Shown: positions 18,067-27,073 of the stretch, piece by piece
How positions within the stretch are numbered: position 1 is the first letter of the stretch
Layout of the letters: the number at the start of each line of letters is the position of its first letter
From: Stieleria sp. JC731
GTDB lineage: Bacteria; Planctomycetota; Planctomycetia; Pirellulales; Pirellulaceae
Assembly (NCBI RefSeq): GCF_020966635.1
Contig: NZ_JAJKFQ010000011.1
Location: forward strand, 1,528,021 to 1,592,020
Reading direction: 5' to 3'
DNA: 64,000 bases
The notes under the pieces: generated by a model
The model's input: only the letters and a program-made list of their open reading frames with translations
Database searches by the model: none
What the model was told of the DNA's origin: nothing
Position numbers and translations under genes: made by a program

Positions 18067-19628
18067 ACAAGACACAATCAAAGTTTGTTGTTTCAGTACT
18101 TTCAGCATGCTTGTCACTGTCGACCGGGTTGAATGCATTGGCCGACGATCGATATTTCCGTATCGTCGATGTCGCAACTGCGGCGGCAACAACGGATTCA
18201 CGTTCGAAAAACTGGAAGCCCGCAGACGACGGAGTCGCACTTGAAATCTCCGGGATGAGTTTTTTGCAGGATGGGCGATTGGCGGTCGCGATCCGGAAAG
18301 GGGAGGTTTGGCTTCTTGACGGTATCTACGACGATTCGCCCGACAATCTGACCTATCAACGTTTTGCAGACGCGTTACATGAGCCGCTGGGTCTGCTTGA
18401 ACAAGACGGTGATCTGCTAACGGTGCAGCGAACCGAGCTAACCCGACTTCGCGATACCAATGGTGACGATGTTGCCGACGAGTATTTGACGGTGGCAAAG
18501 GGTTGGGGAGTGACCGGGCATTACCACGAATACGCTTATGGTCCCAAAGCAGATGGAGATGGAAATCTTTGGATCACCTTGAACATCGGAATGGGCTTGA
18601 AAGGATCGCAGCTTGATCGGACGGTCCGCGATCCAGTTCTGGGGTATCGCCAAGGACTATGGCGTGGTTGGGGTATGAAAGTTTCTACCGATGGCGAAAT
18701 GGTTCCGGTTTGCGCCGGAATGAGATCACCATCCGGAATCGGAGCTAACCAGCAGGGCGACATGTTCTACACCGACCAGCAGGGAAATTGGGTTGCCACC
18801 AATTCGCTTCATCATATGCGTACCGGAGCGTTCTTCCATCATGCCGAATCGCTCGCGTCAATGAACCAACCTGGCTCTACGATTCACGGCGTAAAAAAAG
18901 TACCAGGCGGTCTGCCGCTTCCTCAGGCACTGAAGTCTTTCGAACAACTGCGACCACCGGCCGTTTGGTTTCCGTACAAAAAGATGGGACAGTCGGCGAC
19001 CGATATCGTGCTCGACGAAAGCGCCGGAGCCTTTGGTCCATTCGCCGGGCAGCTATTTGTCGGCGAATTTACCCAGGCGGGTATCAACCGTGTGTTTTTG
19101 GAAAAGGTTGGTGGCGAGTATCAAGGCGCCTGCTTTCCATTCAAGTTAGGTTTCGCCTCAGCGGTGCTGCGTATGGTTCAAGGCCCTGATGGCAGCCTAT
19201 TTGTCGGTTTGACCAACCGTGGATGGAGCAGCCTTGGGCGATCGAGTTATGGATTGCAGCGATTGGTTTGGACGGGTGAAACGCCGTTCGAAATTAAAGA
19301 AATGCGAGCCAAACCTGACGGCTTCGAACTTGAATTCACTCGACCGGTTGATCGAACAACCGCGGAAGATACTGCGTCGTACAAAATGAAAAGCTACACA
19401 TATCTTTATCACTCCGCTTATGGAAGTGACGAGATCCAGACGGAATCGCTGGGCATCGAAAGTGCGCAGGTATCTGAAGATGGACGAACGGTGATGCTGA
19501 AGGTAGACAATCTGCGAGAGTTGTTCGTTCATGAATTGAATGCGAGCGGCATTCGGGATTCCAACGGTGATGAATTGCTTCATCCCGAAGGGTATTACAC
19601 CCTCAACCGAATCCCAACATCACGATAA
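18060..19628 (+). CDS. Secreted beta-propeller dehydrogenase-like protein
   Basis: 522 residues with a signal peptide ending near LNALADD (about 28). The body is a PVC-type six-bladed propeller, as in the putative membrane-bound dehydrogenase family: EISGMSFLQDGRLAVAIRKGEVW, then DGDGNLWITLN, GMRSPSGIGANQQGDMFYTDQQGNW and RMVQGPDGSLFVGLTNRGW. A C-terminal beta-sandwich-like part includes SGIRDSNGDELLHPEGYYTLN. It has no heme motif of its own, so it probably passes electrons to the five-heme cytochrome encoded 7 nt upstream by overlap. Cofactor and substrate are not evident; PQQ-type ligands were not identified. Confidence 0.8.
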   Translation: MVNKTQSKFVVSVLSACLSLSTGLNALADDRYFRIVDVATAAATTDSRSKNWKPADDGVALEISGMSFLQDGRLAVAIRKGEVWLLDGIYDDSPDNLTYQRFADALHEPLGLLEQDGDLLTVQRTELTRLRDTNGDDVADEYLTVAKGWGVTGHYHEYAYGPKADGDGNLWITLNIGMGLKGSQLDRTVRDPVLGYRQGLWRGWGMKVSTDGEMVPVCAGMRSPSGIGANQQGDMFYTDQQGNWVATNSLHHMRTGAFFHHAESLASMNQPGSTIHGVKKVPGGLPLPQALKSFEQLRPPAVWFPYKKMGQSATDIVLDESAGAFGPFAGQLFVGEFTQAGINRVFLEKVGGEYQGACFPFKLGFASAVLRMVQGPDGSLFVGLTNRGWSSLGRSSYGLQRLVWTGETPFEIKEMRAKPDGFELEFTRPVDRTTAEDTASYKMKSYTYLYHSAYGSDEIQTESLGIESAQVSEDGRTVMLKVDNLRELFVHELNASGIRDSNGDELLHPEGYYTLNRIPTSR

Positions 19629-19700
19629 TAAAGGGGGAAAAGACTCTTCCCGCTGGTTATTTGGTCGGCCGAATTGGCGTCTATTGCGTTTCTCTCCTCA

Positions 19701-19932
19701 TCGTACATCGTACATCGTACTTCGTACTCAGCGAAGCGGTACTTCGTACTCAGCAGAGCGGTACTCGTACTCAACGAAGCGGTACTCGTCATTCCCACCC
19801 GACTGATGGCACTTGGCGCTTCAACCGAGTTTCAAAATTCGTCTCTTCGCGAGTCGCAAACGCTTTTCGAGTACGAGTACGAGTAGGAAGTACGAGTAGG
19901 AAGTACGAGTAGGAGGTACGAGTAGGAGGGGG
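19701..19932. repeat. GTAC-rich short tandem repeats in inverted arrangement
   Basis: This fills the 312 bp between two convergent genes. The left block (19701-19785) has TCGTACA steps and then three units of 21-22 bp (from 19721, 19743 and 19765), each holding CGTACTCA and AGCGGTAC. The right block (19869-19932) starts with GAGTAC twice and continues as four 13 bp units of the GAGTAGGAAGTAC type. The 12 bases at 19761-19772 are the exact complement of those at 19869-19880, so the blocks can fold into one large hairpin. It may act as a two-way transcription stop or be a hypervariable microsatellite. Confidence 0.75.
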
Positions 19933-19940
19933 TTGCCAAA

Positions 19941-22900
19941 TTAGGCTGCGACGCTGGCTGTTGGTTCTTCTTCGATTTCTTCTTTGACAAAGACTTGCCG
20001 TAAATCCATTGCCAAGCTGAACATTGTTGGAACGAGGAACAGCGTGAAGACTGTCGACACGACAAGGCCTCCCAGAACGACACTTCCCAAGCCTCGGTAG
20101 AGTTCGCTACCGGCACCAGGGAATAGCACCAGCGGCAGCAACCCAAGTACGGTTGTTGTCGTTGTCATAAAAATCGGGCGGATCCGCGAGCGAACACTCT
20201 CCAAAATCGCCCTGTGCGGTTTCATCTTGTCAAACCGCATGTGATTGAGCGATTGGTGGACGATCAAAATTGGGTTGTTCACAACCGTCCCGATCAAGAT
20301 GACAAACCCCAGCATCGTCAAGATGTCCAGCGATTGCATGTAGTACAGGTTTAGTAATCGCAATCCCAAAACGCCACCGACGGCTCCAAGTGGAACCACC
20401 AGGATGATGACCAGTGGATACAGCCACGATTCGAACAAAGCCACCATCAATAGGTAAGTAATCAGCAGTGCTAATAGTACGTTGAATCGCAACGCTTCCC
20501 AGGTGTCGCGGAGTTTGTCGGCCGTTCCCGCTAGATTGATCCGATAGCCGGGCGGCAATTGGCCACTCTTTGTCATCGGTGCGACGACTTCGGATTCGAT
20601 CCGTGCCATCGCATCTTCCAAAGCAATCTCCTGCGGTGGTGAAACTTCGATCGTGATCGCACGGACTCGTTCGCGGTGATTGATCTGCTCGGGACCGCTA
20701 CCGAGTTCGACATCGCTGAGCGCAATCAGCGGGACGAGGTCGCCACCGGGTGTTGCGATCGGAAGACCGCGGATGTCCTGGGAACGTTCTGCCAACCGCG
20801 TTTCCCCTTTAATGGTTAAGTCGATCTTGTCACCATCGAGGAAGTAGTCGGCTGCATACGCTCCATCGACCAACGCGTCGACGGTGTAGCCCAGATCGGA
20901 ACTATTAATTCCCATCTCGGCAGCCTGCATCAAACGCGGCTTGATGTGCAGTTCCGGGGCAGAAAGGTCAAGGCTGGGGACCGGACGGACTTGAGCGTCG
21001 GGAAAGATTCCCTTCACCCGTCCAAGGACCTGGCCGCCAAAGCCGACCAAGTTTTCTAGCTCTGGCCCCGTGATTTCGATGTCAATCGTACGGCCTGCGG
21101 TTAGGCCCTGCTCGAACAGACTCGATTGCTTCGCAACGGCAAAGGTTCCGGGTAATTGCGATCCGACTTTCTGGATAAGCGGAATCAGACCGCTGACCTG
21201 AGCCGGATCTTGCGCTCGAATCCCCATGAAGACTTGCCGCCCGCGAGCGACGAAAAAGAAGTCACCGATCACGGGAAAGTCGAGGTTGGCAGCTTCGGGA
21301 GATCCCGGCACGACATCCCAGTAGGGACGCAGATTTTTTTCAACCGTTTCACCCATTTCCACCAGTTGTGGAAGGTTGTAACCGGGTGGCGGGAGCAAAA
21401 TCCCGAAGACCAGGTTTCGATTTCCCGTTGGCAAGTATTCGACTTTGGGCCAGATCAGCCAGCTGAGACCCACCGCGGCGGCAATCAAGGCGATTGAAAA
21501 TGTTAGACGACGTGCCACGCCCGCCAAAATCCATCGGTTGATGCTGACGGTCGTCCGAACGACGATTTCGCCGAGAGATTCCAATGACCCCACGAACTTG
21601 TTTTTTCGTTTTGGCAAACTTTGCGAAACGGTCTTTGCGGTCGACTTGCGAGTTTTCAGTAGGCGCCGCGAAGCCATCGGAATGAAAGTCATCGAAACGA
21701 CAAGTGACAGCGCAACTGCACCGCTAATTGCCAAAGCAATGTCACGGAACAGTTGCCCGGCTTCTTCTTGGACAAAGACGATTGGCAAAAATACCGCGAT
21801 CGTTGTCAGGGTCGAAGAAAGCACAGCACCCCAGACCTCGACGGTGCCGTTGATTGCAGCATCAAGCGGCTTTTCACCTTCGTCCCAACGCCTGAAAATG
21901 TTCTCAAGCACCACGACGGCGTTGTCAACGAGCATCCCAACGGCGAACGCAAGTCCTGCCAGACTGATCACGTTCAACGATCGTCCCATTACGCCCAGGG
22001 TCAAAAAAGTCCCGACGATACTGATCGGAATCGCCAAGCCGACGATCAAAGCACCACGAGCAAACCAAAAGCCAGCACCTAGCATCAACGCCAAGGTTAG
22101 AAGGAAGAACCAGGGCGAGAACTGTGACGCGATCGCGCTGACCGCGATGGCCGGAATGAAAAGGATCACGCGAAAGCCAAGGTGCAAAAACAGCATCAGA
22201 ACCACCATGGTAAGTGCGCTTCCGATGAAGATGTTTTGCTGCACCAAGTCTAAAGCCGAATAGATGTACTCGGTTTCATCATAGACCTGGATCAGTTGCA
22301 AACCACGATCCTTCAAAATCCCATCATTTAAATCTTTGCAGACATCACGTAGCCCCTGCATCACGTCCAGAACGTTCGCACCTGTTTCTCGCAGTGCGTT
22401 CACAGCGATACTGGATTCGCCGAATCGCCGGACCAAACCTTGCGCCTTCTTGTATCCGATACTGACCTCTGCGACGTCGCGCACGTAAACCGGATTGCCA
22501 TCACGTACAGCAAGCAATTGTTGTTCGACTTGTTCTGGCGAACGGAATTGTCCTAGCGTTCGAACGATCCATCGCCGTTTGCCTTCCCAGTAATCGCCGC
22601 CTGAGGTGTCTTGATTTTGGCCACGCAAAACGTTGCGGACGTCCGCGATCGTCAATTGTCGTGCTGCCAGCTTTTCCGGATCGATGATCACTTGCAGTTC
22701 GTCTTCCAAACCGCCGAGCACGTTGGCTTGGGAGACACCCGCGACGCGTTCAAACTTTGCTTCGATCTCGTCTTCGGCGAAACGTTGCAGCTTGGGAACC
22801 TCGAGAGTCGAACTCGGCAGCAGTTCGTTGACCTCGGGATGCTCTTGACCGAGTAGACGGAGCCGAAGCATCGAAAGCCCGGAGTTTTCGATCTTCTCGA

Positions 22901-23405
22901 TCGCGGCGATGTCGTCCTTCAGTTCCGGATGGTCTTTCGCGAACTGGGCGAAGGTTTCTGCCGATGGTCGCCGCGCGCTAAGGATGAACCACGCGATTGG
23001 CCGGTCGTTCGCGTTTGCGGTTGAAATAACAGGTTTGTCGGCATCGATTGGATATTCGCGGACCTGTTCAAGACGGCCGATGACGTCGACGACAGCCTTT
23101 TGCATGTCCGTGCCGACCAAGAACTCAATGATGATCTTACCGGAGGAATCAGAGCTTTCCGAAGTCATCTTCGTGACGCCTTCGACGCCTTTGAGCTGTT
23201 CCTCTTGCTCGATAACGATTTCCTGCTCAACCTCTTTTGGACTAGCACCAGGCCATCGCGTTTCGACCGTAATCGTCGGCGTTTGGACTTCCGGGGTTAG
23301 CTGCATTGGCATGCGCAGCAAAGCGACCCAGCCAAACAATGCAACCAACAAGACACCAACGGAAACCTTCGCTGGGTTTTTGACAAAGAATTCAATCAGC
23401 GACAT
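19941..23405 (-). CDS. RND-family efflux pump permease (AcrB/CusA-like)
   Basis: 1,154 residues, slightly longer than the usual 1,020-1,060. It has the two-fold RND layout: N-terminal helix, periplasmic porter loop with WPGASPKEVE, the TM4 proton-relay segment GLAFAVGMLVDNAVVVLEN (Asp494) and the second-half counterpart TMLGFVILIGTVVNNPILIV. Only one acidic residue is seen in TM4 (VDN), unlike the double Asp of AcrB. Residues 411-450 hold about 40 extra mostly hydrophobic residues between the TM2 and TM3 equivalents, possibly an added helical hairpin. It overlaps the membrane fusion protein gene by 14 nt (23392-23405). Drugs, lipids or metals could be the substrate. Confidence 0.92.
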   Translation of the reverse strand: MSLIEFFVKNPAKVSVGVLLVALFGWVALLRMPMQLTPEVQTPTITVETRWPGASPKEVEQEIVIEQEEQLKGVEGVTKMTSESSDSSGKIIIEFLVGTDMQKAVVDVIGRLEQVREYPIDADKPVISTANANDRPIAWFILSARRPSAETFAQFAKDHPELKDDIAAIEKIENSGLSMLRLRLLGQEHPEVNELLPSSTLEVPKLQRFAEDEIEAKFERVAGVSQANVLGGLEDELQVIIDPEKLAARQLTIADVRNVLRGQNQDTSGGDYWEGKRRWIVRTLGQFRSPEQVEQQLLAVRDGNPVYVRDVAEVSIGYKKAQGLVRRFGESSIAVNALRETGANVLDVMQGLRDVCKDLNDGILKDRGLQLIQVYDETEYIYSALDLVQQNIFIGSALTMVVLMLFLHLGFRVILFIPAIAVSAIASQFSPWFFLLTLALMLGAGFWFARGALIVGLAIPISIVGTFLTLGVMGRSLNVISLAGLAFAVGMLVDNAVVVLENIFRRWDEGEKPLDAAINGTVEVWGAVLSSTLTTIAVFLPIVFVQEEAGQLFRDIALAISGAVALSLVVSMTFIPMASRRLLKTRKSTAKTVSQSLPKRKNKFVGSLESLGEIVVRTTVSINRWILAGVARRLTFSIALIAAAVGLSWLIWPKVEYLPTGNRNLVFGILLPPPGYNLPQLVEMGETVEKNLRPYWDVVPGSPEAANLDFPVIGDFFFVARGRQVFMGIRAQDPAQVSGLIPLIQKVGSQLPGTFAVAKQSSLFEQGLTAGRTIDIEITGPELENLVGFGGQVLGRVKGIFPDAQVRPVPSLDLSAPELHIKPRLMQAAEMGINSSDLGYTVDALVDGAYAADYFLDGDKIDLTIKGETRLAERSQDIRGLPIATPGGDLVPLIALSDVELGSGPEQINHRERVRAITIEVSPPQEIALEDAMARIESEVVAPMTKSGQLPPGYRINLAGTADKLRDTWEALRFNVLLALLITYLLMVALFESWLYPLVIILVVPLGAVGGVLGLRLLNLYYMQSLDILTMLGFVILIGTVVNNPILIVHQSLNHMRFDKMKPHRAILESVRSRIRPIFMTTTTTVLGLLPLVLFPGAGSELYRGLGSVVLGGLVVSTVFTLFLVPTMFSLAMDLRQVFVKEEIEEEPTASVAA

Positions 23406-24735
23406 TTGCGGCTCCCTTTTGGCTGACGCTATCGGCTGAAGGTTGAACCGAATTAGGAACGAGATTCACCAAGCTAGGCTCGCCGCTACGATTTGGAATG
23501 ATTCGTTCATTCCCTTTCGAAACCACGTAGCTACCACTGGGAACATTGCCGATCACTTGGATTAGATCATCATCGGAGACGCCTAGCGTGACTGGGACAA
23601 GTCGCGCCTCGGCTTGCTGGCCGGTATCGGTTTTCGTGATCGAGGCCGGATCAACAATCCAAACCACTGTTTGTGCTCCGCCAAGAACCAATGCATCTTT
23701 GGGAACCAACATCGCTTGGGTTTTACTGCCTGTCGCCAAGGTGACTCGGGTCAGCATGCCGGCTTTCAGCATCGGTTCGTTTGACTCGGCGATCACGTTC
23801 TTGACACGTATTTTCACAGGGAACGTTCGCGATCGCACATCGGCTTGCGGAACGATGAATGCGACCCGTCCAGTAAATGTGTGACCGGGAACAGCAGGCA
23901 CTTCGACGCGAACAGAATCACCGACGTTGATAAAAGAGACTTGGCTATCGACGACTTTGGCAACAACGTCGACTTCGTCAAGTGCGATGACTTCGGCGAT
24001 CGCGCCGCCTTGTGTGGCCCAGGCCCCGATGTCGGTATGCTTGACCGTGATATAACCGGCGAACCGTGTGTAAATGGTGTACTTTTTGATCTGGTCTTGA
24101 AGCTTGTTGACCACGGCTTCTTGCATTGCGACCTGCGCTTTGGCCTGCGCGATCCGCTCGGGACGTGGCCCGTCGAGTGCCAGTTGCAGTGAAGCTTTGG
24201 CCTCGTCATAAGCCTCTTGAGCTTCTTGGGCAGACGAGTTGGCGGAATCATATTCGGATTGCGAAGTCGCATTCTTTTGGCTCAGCACGGCCAGCCGTTC
24301 CAACTCTCGTTGGCTGAATTGGGCTGTCACCTTGGCCCTGGAAAGTCTCGCCCGTGCCTGATTGATTTCCTCGGGAAGCGATCCGTTTTCCATCTCTTTC
24401 AGTTGCTCGCGGCGTAGATCTAATTCGGCTTGGGCGGCGGCAAGTTCCAAACTGATCGTCTGAGTCAGCAGTTGTGCTAGCGGTTGGTCCTTCTCAACCC
24501 GATCGCCTTCTTCGAAGAAGACATCAATCACACGACCATCGACTGCTGAACCAACTACGGCGCGGCGAGTCGGGGTGACCGTTCCGACGAAAGATTGCCC
24601 GCTGGCGACTTCGCGGCTGACAACCGGCGAAAGCTCGACGAGGGCAGGCCCTCCTTGGGCGAGGGCTTGTCGAGGCATCATTGCCAGTGTGGTCGCGAGC
24701 ACACCCAGGCAGATCAATTCACGTTTCAAATGCAT
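23392..24735 (-). CDS. RND efflux membrane fusion protein (HlyD/AcrA type)
   Basis: 447 residues with an N-terminal signal peptide (cleavage near ALAQG). The lipoyl/barrel half-motif is VVGSAVDGRVIDVFFEEGDRVEKDQPLAQL. An Ala/Glu/Gln-rich alpha-hairpin follows (about 100-210), then the second lipoyl half FAGYITVKHTDIGAWATQGGAIAEV, a beta-barrel (GDSVRVEVPAVPGHTFTGRV) and the membrane-proximal domain. This periplasmic adaptor links the RND pump to an outer-membrane channel; no TolC-like gene is present in the window. The gene starts 15 nt after the marR stop, so marR, adaptor and pump form one operon. Confidence 0.92.
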   Translation of the reverse strand: MHLKRELICLGVLATTLAMMPRQALAQGGPALVELSPVVSREVASGQSFVGTVTPTRRAVVGSAVDGRVIDVFFEEGDRVEKDQPLAQLLTQTISLELAAAQAELDLRREQLKEMENGSLPEEINQARARLSRAKVTAQFSQRELERLAVLSQKNATSQSEYDSANSSAQEAQEAYDEAKASLQLALDGPRPERIAQAKAQVAMQEAVVNKLQDQIKKYTIYTRFAGYITVKHTDIGAWATQGGAIAEVIALDEVDVVAKVVDSQVSFINVGDSVRVEVPAVPGHTFTGRVAFIVPQADVRSRTFPVKIRVKNVIAESNEPMLKAGMLTRVTLATGSKTQAMLVPKDALVLGGAQTVVWIVDPASITKTDTGQQAEARLVPVTLGVSDDDLIQVIGNVPSGSYVVSKGNERIIPNRSGEPSLVNLVPNSVQPSADSVSQKGAANVAD

Positions 24736-24750
24736 TGGATTTATTATTGT

Positions 24751-25269
24751 TCAGGGACGCGATTCACTTTCGCTTGGGGCCTGTTCCAAGTTTTGCATAA
24801 TTGTTTTCAGCGTCTTGAAAAAGCTAGCCATCTGTCGGTCTGTCAGACCTTCGGATGCTCGTTTCCGGACTCGGATAGCGCACTGGATGATGTTGTCCCA
24901 CATCATTTCCGCGCCGTCACACAGCTGAATGACCTTCTTCCTGCGGTCAGTGGCCAAGGCGGTCCGCTGGATCAGGCATTGACGTTCCATTCGATCAAGG
25001 ACACCAACCAGCGTGGCCGGTTCGATCATCATCCGGTCGGCGAGTTCAACCTGCGATAAATCACCGTCAATCGACAACCAACCCAACACTTGGGCCTGTC
25101 GATAAGTCAGACCGTGGGGGACCAATTCCGCATCAAACGCTTTTTGATAGGAACGTGCAGCGATCACGAGCCAATAGCCTGGGCTATTTTCGAAATCGTA
25201 GTCCTTTAATTTCGGTCGAGCTGTCTGTTTCGCTTGACCTGAAGGACGTTTGTTGGTCACCGGCGGCAT
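24751..25269 (-). CDS. MarR-family transcriptional regulator
   Basis: 172 residues with the MarR winged-helix fold: an N-terminal dimer helix (SPGYWLVIAARSYQKAFDAEL), a recognition region (TYRQAQVLGWLSIDGDLSQVELADRMMIEPATLVGVLDRMERQGL-like), a wing with RTALATDRRKKVIQL, and C-terminal dimer helices. It leads the adaptor-RND pump operon and is the obvious repressor of it, released by a pump substrate. A 20 bp palindrome resembling a SlyA box lies 39 bp upstream of the start (25308-25327), which suggests autorepression. The first ~25 residues are basic and may be flexible. Confidence 0.9.
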   Translation of the reverse strand: MPPVTNKRPSGQAKQTARPKLKDYDFENSPGYWLVIAARSYQKAFDAELVPHGLTYRQAQVLGWLSIDGDLSQVELADRMMIEPATLVGVLDRMERQCLIQRTALATDRRKKVIQLCDGAEMMWDNIIQCAIRVRKRASEGLTDRQMASFFKTLKTIMQNLEQAPSESESRP

Positions 25270-25307
25270 CGAGGCGGGAAGTCGCGTTTCGTCGACGTGA
25301 AAGAAGA

Positions 25308-25327
25308 ATCGTTAGCGCCCTAACGAT
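25308..25327. promoter_or_regulatory. Candidate MarR/SlyA-type operator
   Basis: ATCGTTAG and CTAACGAT are exact complements separated by CGCC. The inner 12 bases TTAGCGCCCTAA match the published SlyA consensus TTAGCAAGCTAA at 9 of 12 positions. The site lies 39 bp upstream of marR, where a bound dimer would block the promoter of the marR-adaptor-RND operon. Confidence 0.6.
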
Positions 25328-25497
25328 ACACGCGCCGACACGGCAAACAAGAGCGATCCGGGGCCCGGGATTCTTTGCCCAGCAGAATTAGACAATAAGT
25401 CTGTTTGAAAGCCCCGGCGTGGTTCGCGATTGAGCAGCAAAGTGCGAAATCGCGAAAGACGCTGTCTTAGATTGCATTCGCCCCTGATTTTGTCGTT

Positions 25498-25968
25498 TTA
25501 CTCTGAGCCGTCTGTAGTCGAATGGCTCTGGATTTCGTTCGGTGAGGCGTCTTGAGTGGCAAGGCTTCCCAACAACAACGAGGCGGCCGCGGCAGTCCAG
25601 ACCGAGTAAGACAAGGCCGCTTCGGCACCAGTCGCTGTCGTCATCGCAATGGCAAACGTGGCCAGCAATCCGGCGCTCGCGTAAGCAAAGAATCGTAGTC
25701 CCAGCCCCAGCAAAAGTCCGATCGCGATCACCACTTCAGCGATCGTGGCAGACCAACCGGCTATCATCACCATTGAGTCTGGCAAATACCAAAGAAGCAA
25801 CGCCGTATAGTCGAGGAAGTTTTGGAAGTTTCCCCACGCGACAGATCCCGTTCCGACTTCGCCCCAAATTCCAAATCGATCCGCAACCGCAGATAGGAAA
25901 CTTGCGGCCAAGGCTACACGCAGAATGATCATTGCGGTTCGAACCGCGTTTGGGTTACTTGGCGTCAT
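25498..25968 (-). CDS. DoxX-family membrane protein
   Basis: 156 residues with four predicted membrane helices. The DoxX-type pattern is IILRVALAASFLSAVADRFGIWG in helix 1, then SATIAEVVIAIGLLLGLGLRFFAYASAGLLATFAIAM. DoxX proteins are small inner-membrane proteins tied to quinone-linked redox reactions and oxidative-stress responses in different bacteria; the exact role here is unknown. It is the third gene of the CMD-cupin-DoxX operon and its start overlaps the cupin gene by 14 nt. The flanking 25270-25497 holds the operator of the divergent marR gene and nothing else recognised. Confidence 0.87.
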   Translation of the reverse strand: MTPSNPNAVRTAMIILRVALAASFLSAVADRFGIWGEVGTGSVAWGNFQNFLDYTALLLWYLPDSMVMIAGWSATIAEVVIAIGLLLGLGLRFFAYASAGLLATFAIAMTTATGAEAALSYSVWTAAAASLLLGSLATQDASPNEIQSHSTTDGSE

Positions 25969-26413
25969 GCTTTCGATCCATCTCTTTTGCGTGCGGTTCA
26001 GGAATCACTAGCTGTTTCGCATCCGCAGGGTGCAACATCACCACGACGATCTTCGCTGAGGCATTTTTGTCAGGGTTGCGGGCGACACGGTGTAGCACCA
26101 TCTTCGGCTCGAAAAAGGAGTCTCCTTTTTTCAAGGTTCGAACCGGTTCGTCGCTGATAGCGAATTCGATCGAACCTTCGATGACATACCCAAAAACTGC
26201 TCCAGGGTGACGATGCGGCGGATGCGAGTCTAGGGGATTGAAGTCGACAGTCAGTGTCGTGGACTTCATCGCTGTCGGGCCCTCGGTTTCAATGTCGACC
26301 GATTGCAGGACTTTAATTTTGGAAGCCAGGTCATGTGCATGGTCAGCCTGAGCGGCGCTTGCACAGAGAGTGACGATGGCGATTGCGATGACAAATTTGA
26401 AATGCATTAACAT
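25955..26413 (-). CDS. Secreted cupin-domain protein
   Basis: 152 residues from the ATG at 26413 (another ATG lies at 26407). This start was preferred over one 62 codons upstream because it places a signal peptide (FVIAIAIVTLCASAAQA) at the N-terminus. The single cupin barrel has motif 1 PPHRHPGAVFGYVIEGSIEF (metal-binding His pair and Glu-like positions) and motif 2 FFEPKMVLHRVARNPD. Such periplasmic cupins bind a metal and may be dioxygenase-like or sensory. It lies between the CMD gene and doxX (14 nt overlap), a set often seen beside MocR-type regulators and probably concerned with detoxifying a reactive aldehyde, quinone or peroxide (inference). Confidence 0.85.
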   Translation of the reverse strand: MLMHFKFVIAIAIVTLCASAAQADHAHDLASKIKVLQSVDIETEGPTAMKSTTLTVDFNPLDSHPPHRHPGAVFGYVIEGSIEFAISDEPVRTLKKGDSFFEPKMVLHRVARNPDKNASAKIVVVMLHPADAKQLVIPEPHAKEMDRKHDAK

Positions 26414-26481
26414 GGTTTGTTTGTCGTGTTTGTGAAGGGACCAAGCGAGGGTGGTGGTTGAAATTCCGTCTGAGGTAGAAA

Positions 26482-26997
26482 CTAGGCCGTCTGCAGTTGC
26501 AACTGGTTCGCAAATGCTTCGTCGATCGATCGTGTTTGCTTCAACAAATAGTCGACACCGGAAAGGTCGGATTGAAAGGCGAGTGCAAACCTGTTCCAAG
26601 TGTTGATCAGGCCGATGGCCAGAGTCAGGCGTGCTAGTTCAGAGTCGCTTAAGAGCTCAGTTATGGGTTGATAGACATCGTCTTTGATGCAGTGCGATTG
26701 GCTGACCAAAGTCAATTCTTCGGCAAACGCAAGCGCCGCTCGCTCGAGTTTGGAATAACACGGAGCTTCTCGCCAAGCTGGAATCAAGTCGATCCGCAGA
26801 TCGCTCTCGCCCTGCTGCCGCAAACGTTGGGTGTGGAGGCAGACACAAAACGCGCAGCCGTTTAAGATCGAGCAACGAAGCTTGACAAATTCGAGCAAGT
26901 TCAATGGCAGTCCGCTGTCTTCGACGTGACTTTCCAACGTCATCAACAGTTGCACTTCTTTGGCCAGAAGTTGCGGGTAATTCAATCGTTGAGTCAT
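26482..26997 (-). CDS. Carboxymuconolactone decarboxylase/AhpD-like protein
   Basis: 171 residues, all helical. The AhpD-type redox site is NGCAFCVCLHT, with CxxC at 48-51 and His55, as in peroxidase-like members of the carboxymuconolactone decarboxylase family, so a thiol peroxidase or reductase role is likelier than lactone decarboxylation. A good Shine-Dalgarno (GAAGGGG) precedes the ATG by 7 nt. It is the first gene of the operon with cupin and doxX and is divergent from the MocR regulator with 112 bp between starts. Confidence 0.88.
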   Translation of the reverse strand: MTQRLNYPQLLAKEVQLLMTLESHVEDSGLPLNLLEFVKLRCSILNGCAFCVCLHTQRLRQQGESDLRIDLIPAWREAPCYSKLERAALAFAEELTLVSQSHCIKDDVYQPITELLSDSELARLTLAIGLINTWNRFALAFQSDLSGVDYLLKQTRSIDEAFANQLQLQTA

Positions 26998-27073
26998 TGC
27001 GTGACCCCTTCAATTTATTGGTGTGGGTGACCGGCGATGTTAGAAAGATTACCATTGAACTGGTTCGCCCCAA

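Noticed and set aside
21445..22263. 272-codon ORF antisense to the RND pump
   Set aside because: It opposes the conserved TM4 region of the pump and has Thr/Arg/Ile-rich composition typical of antisense to a membrane protein.
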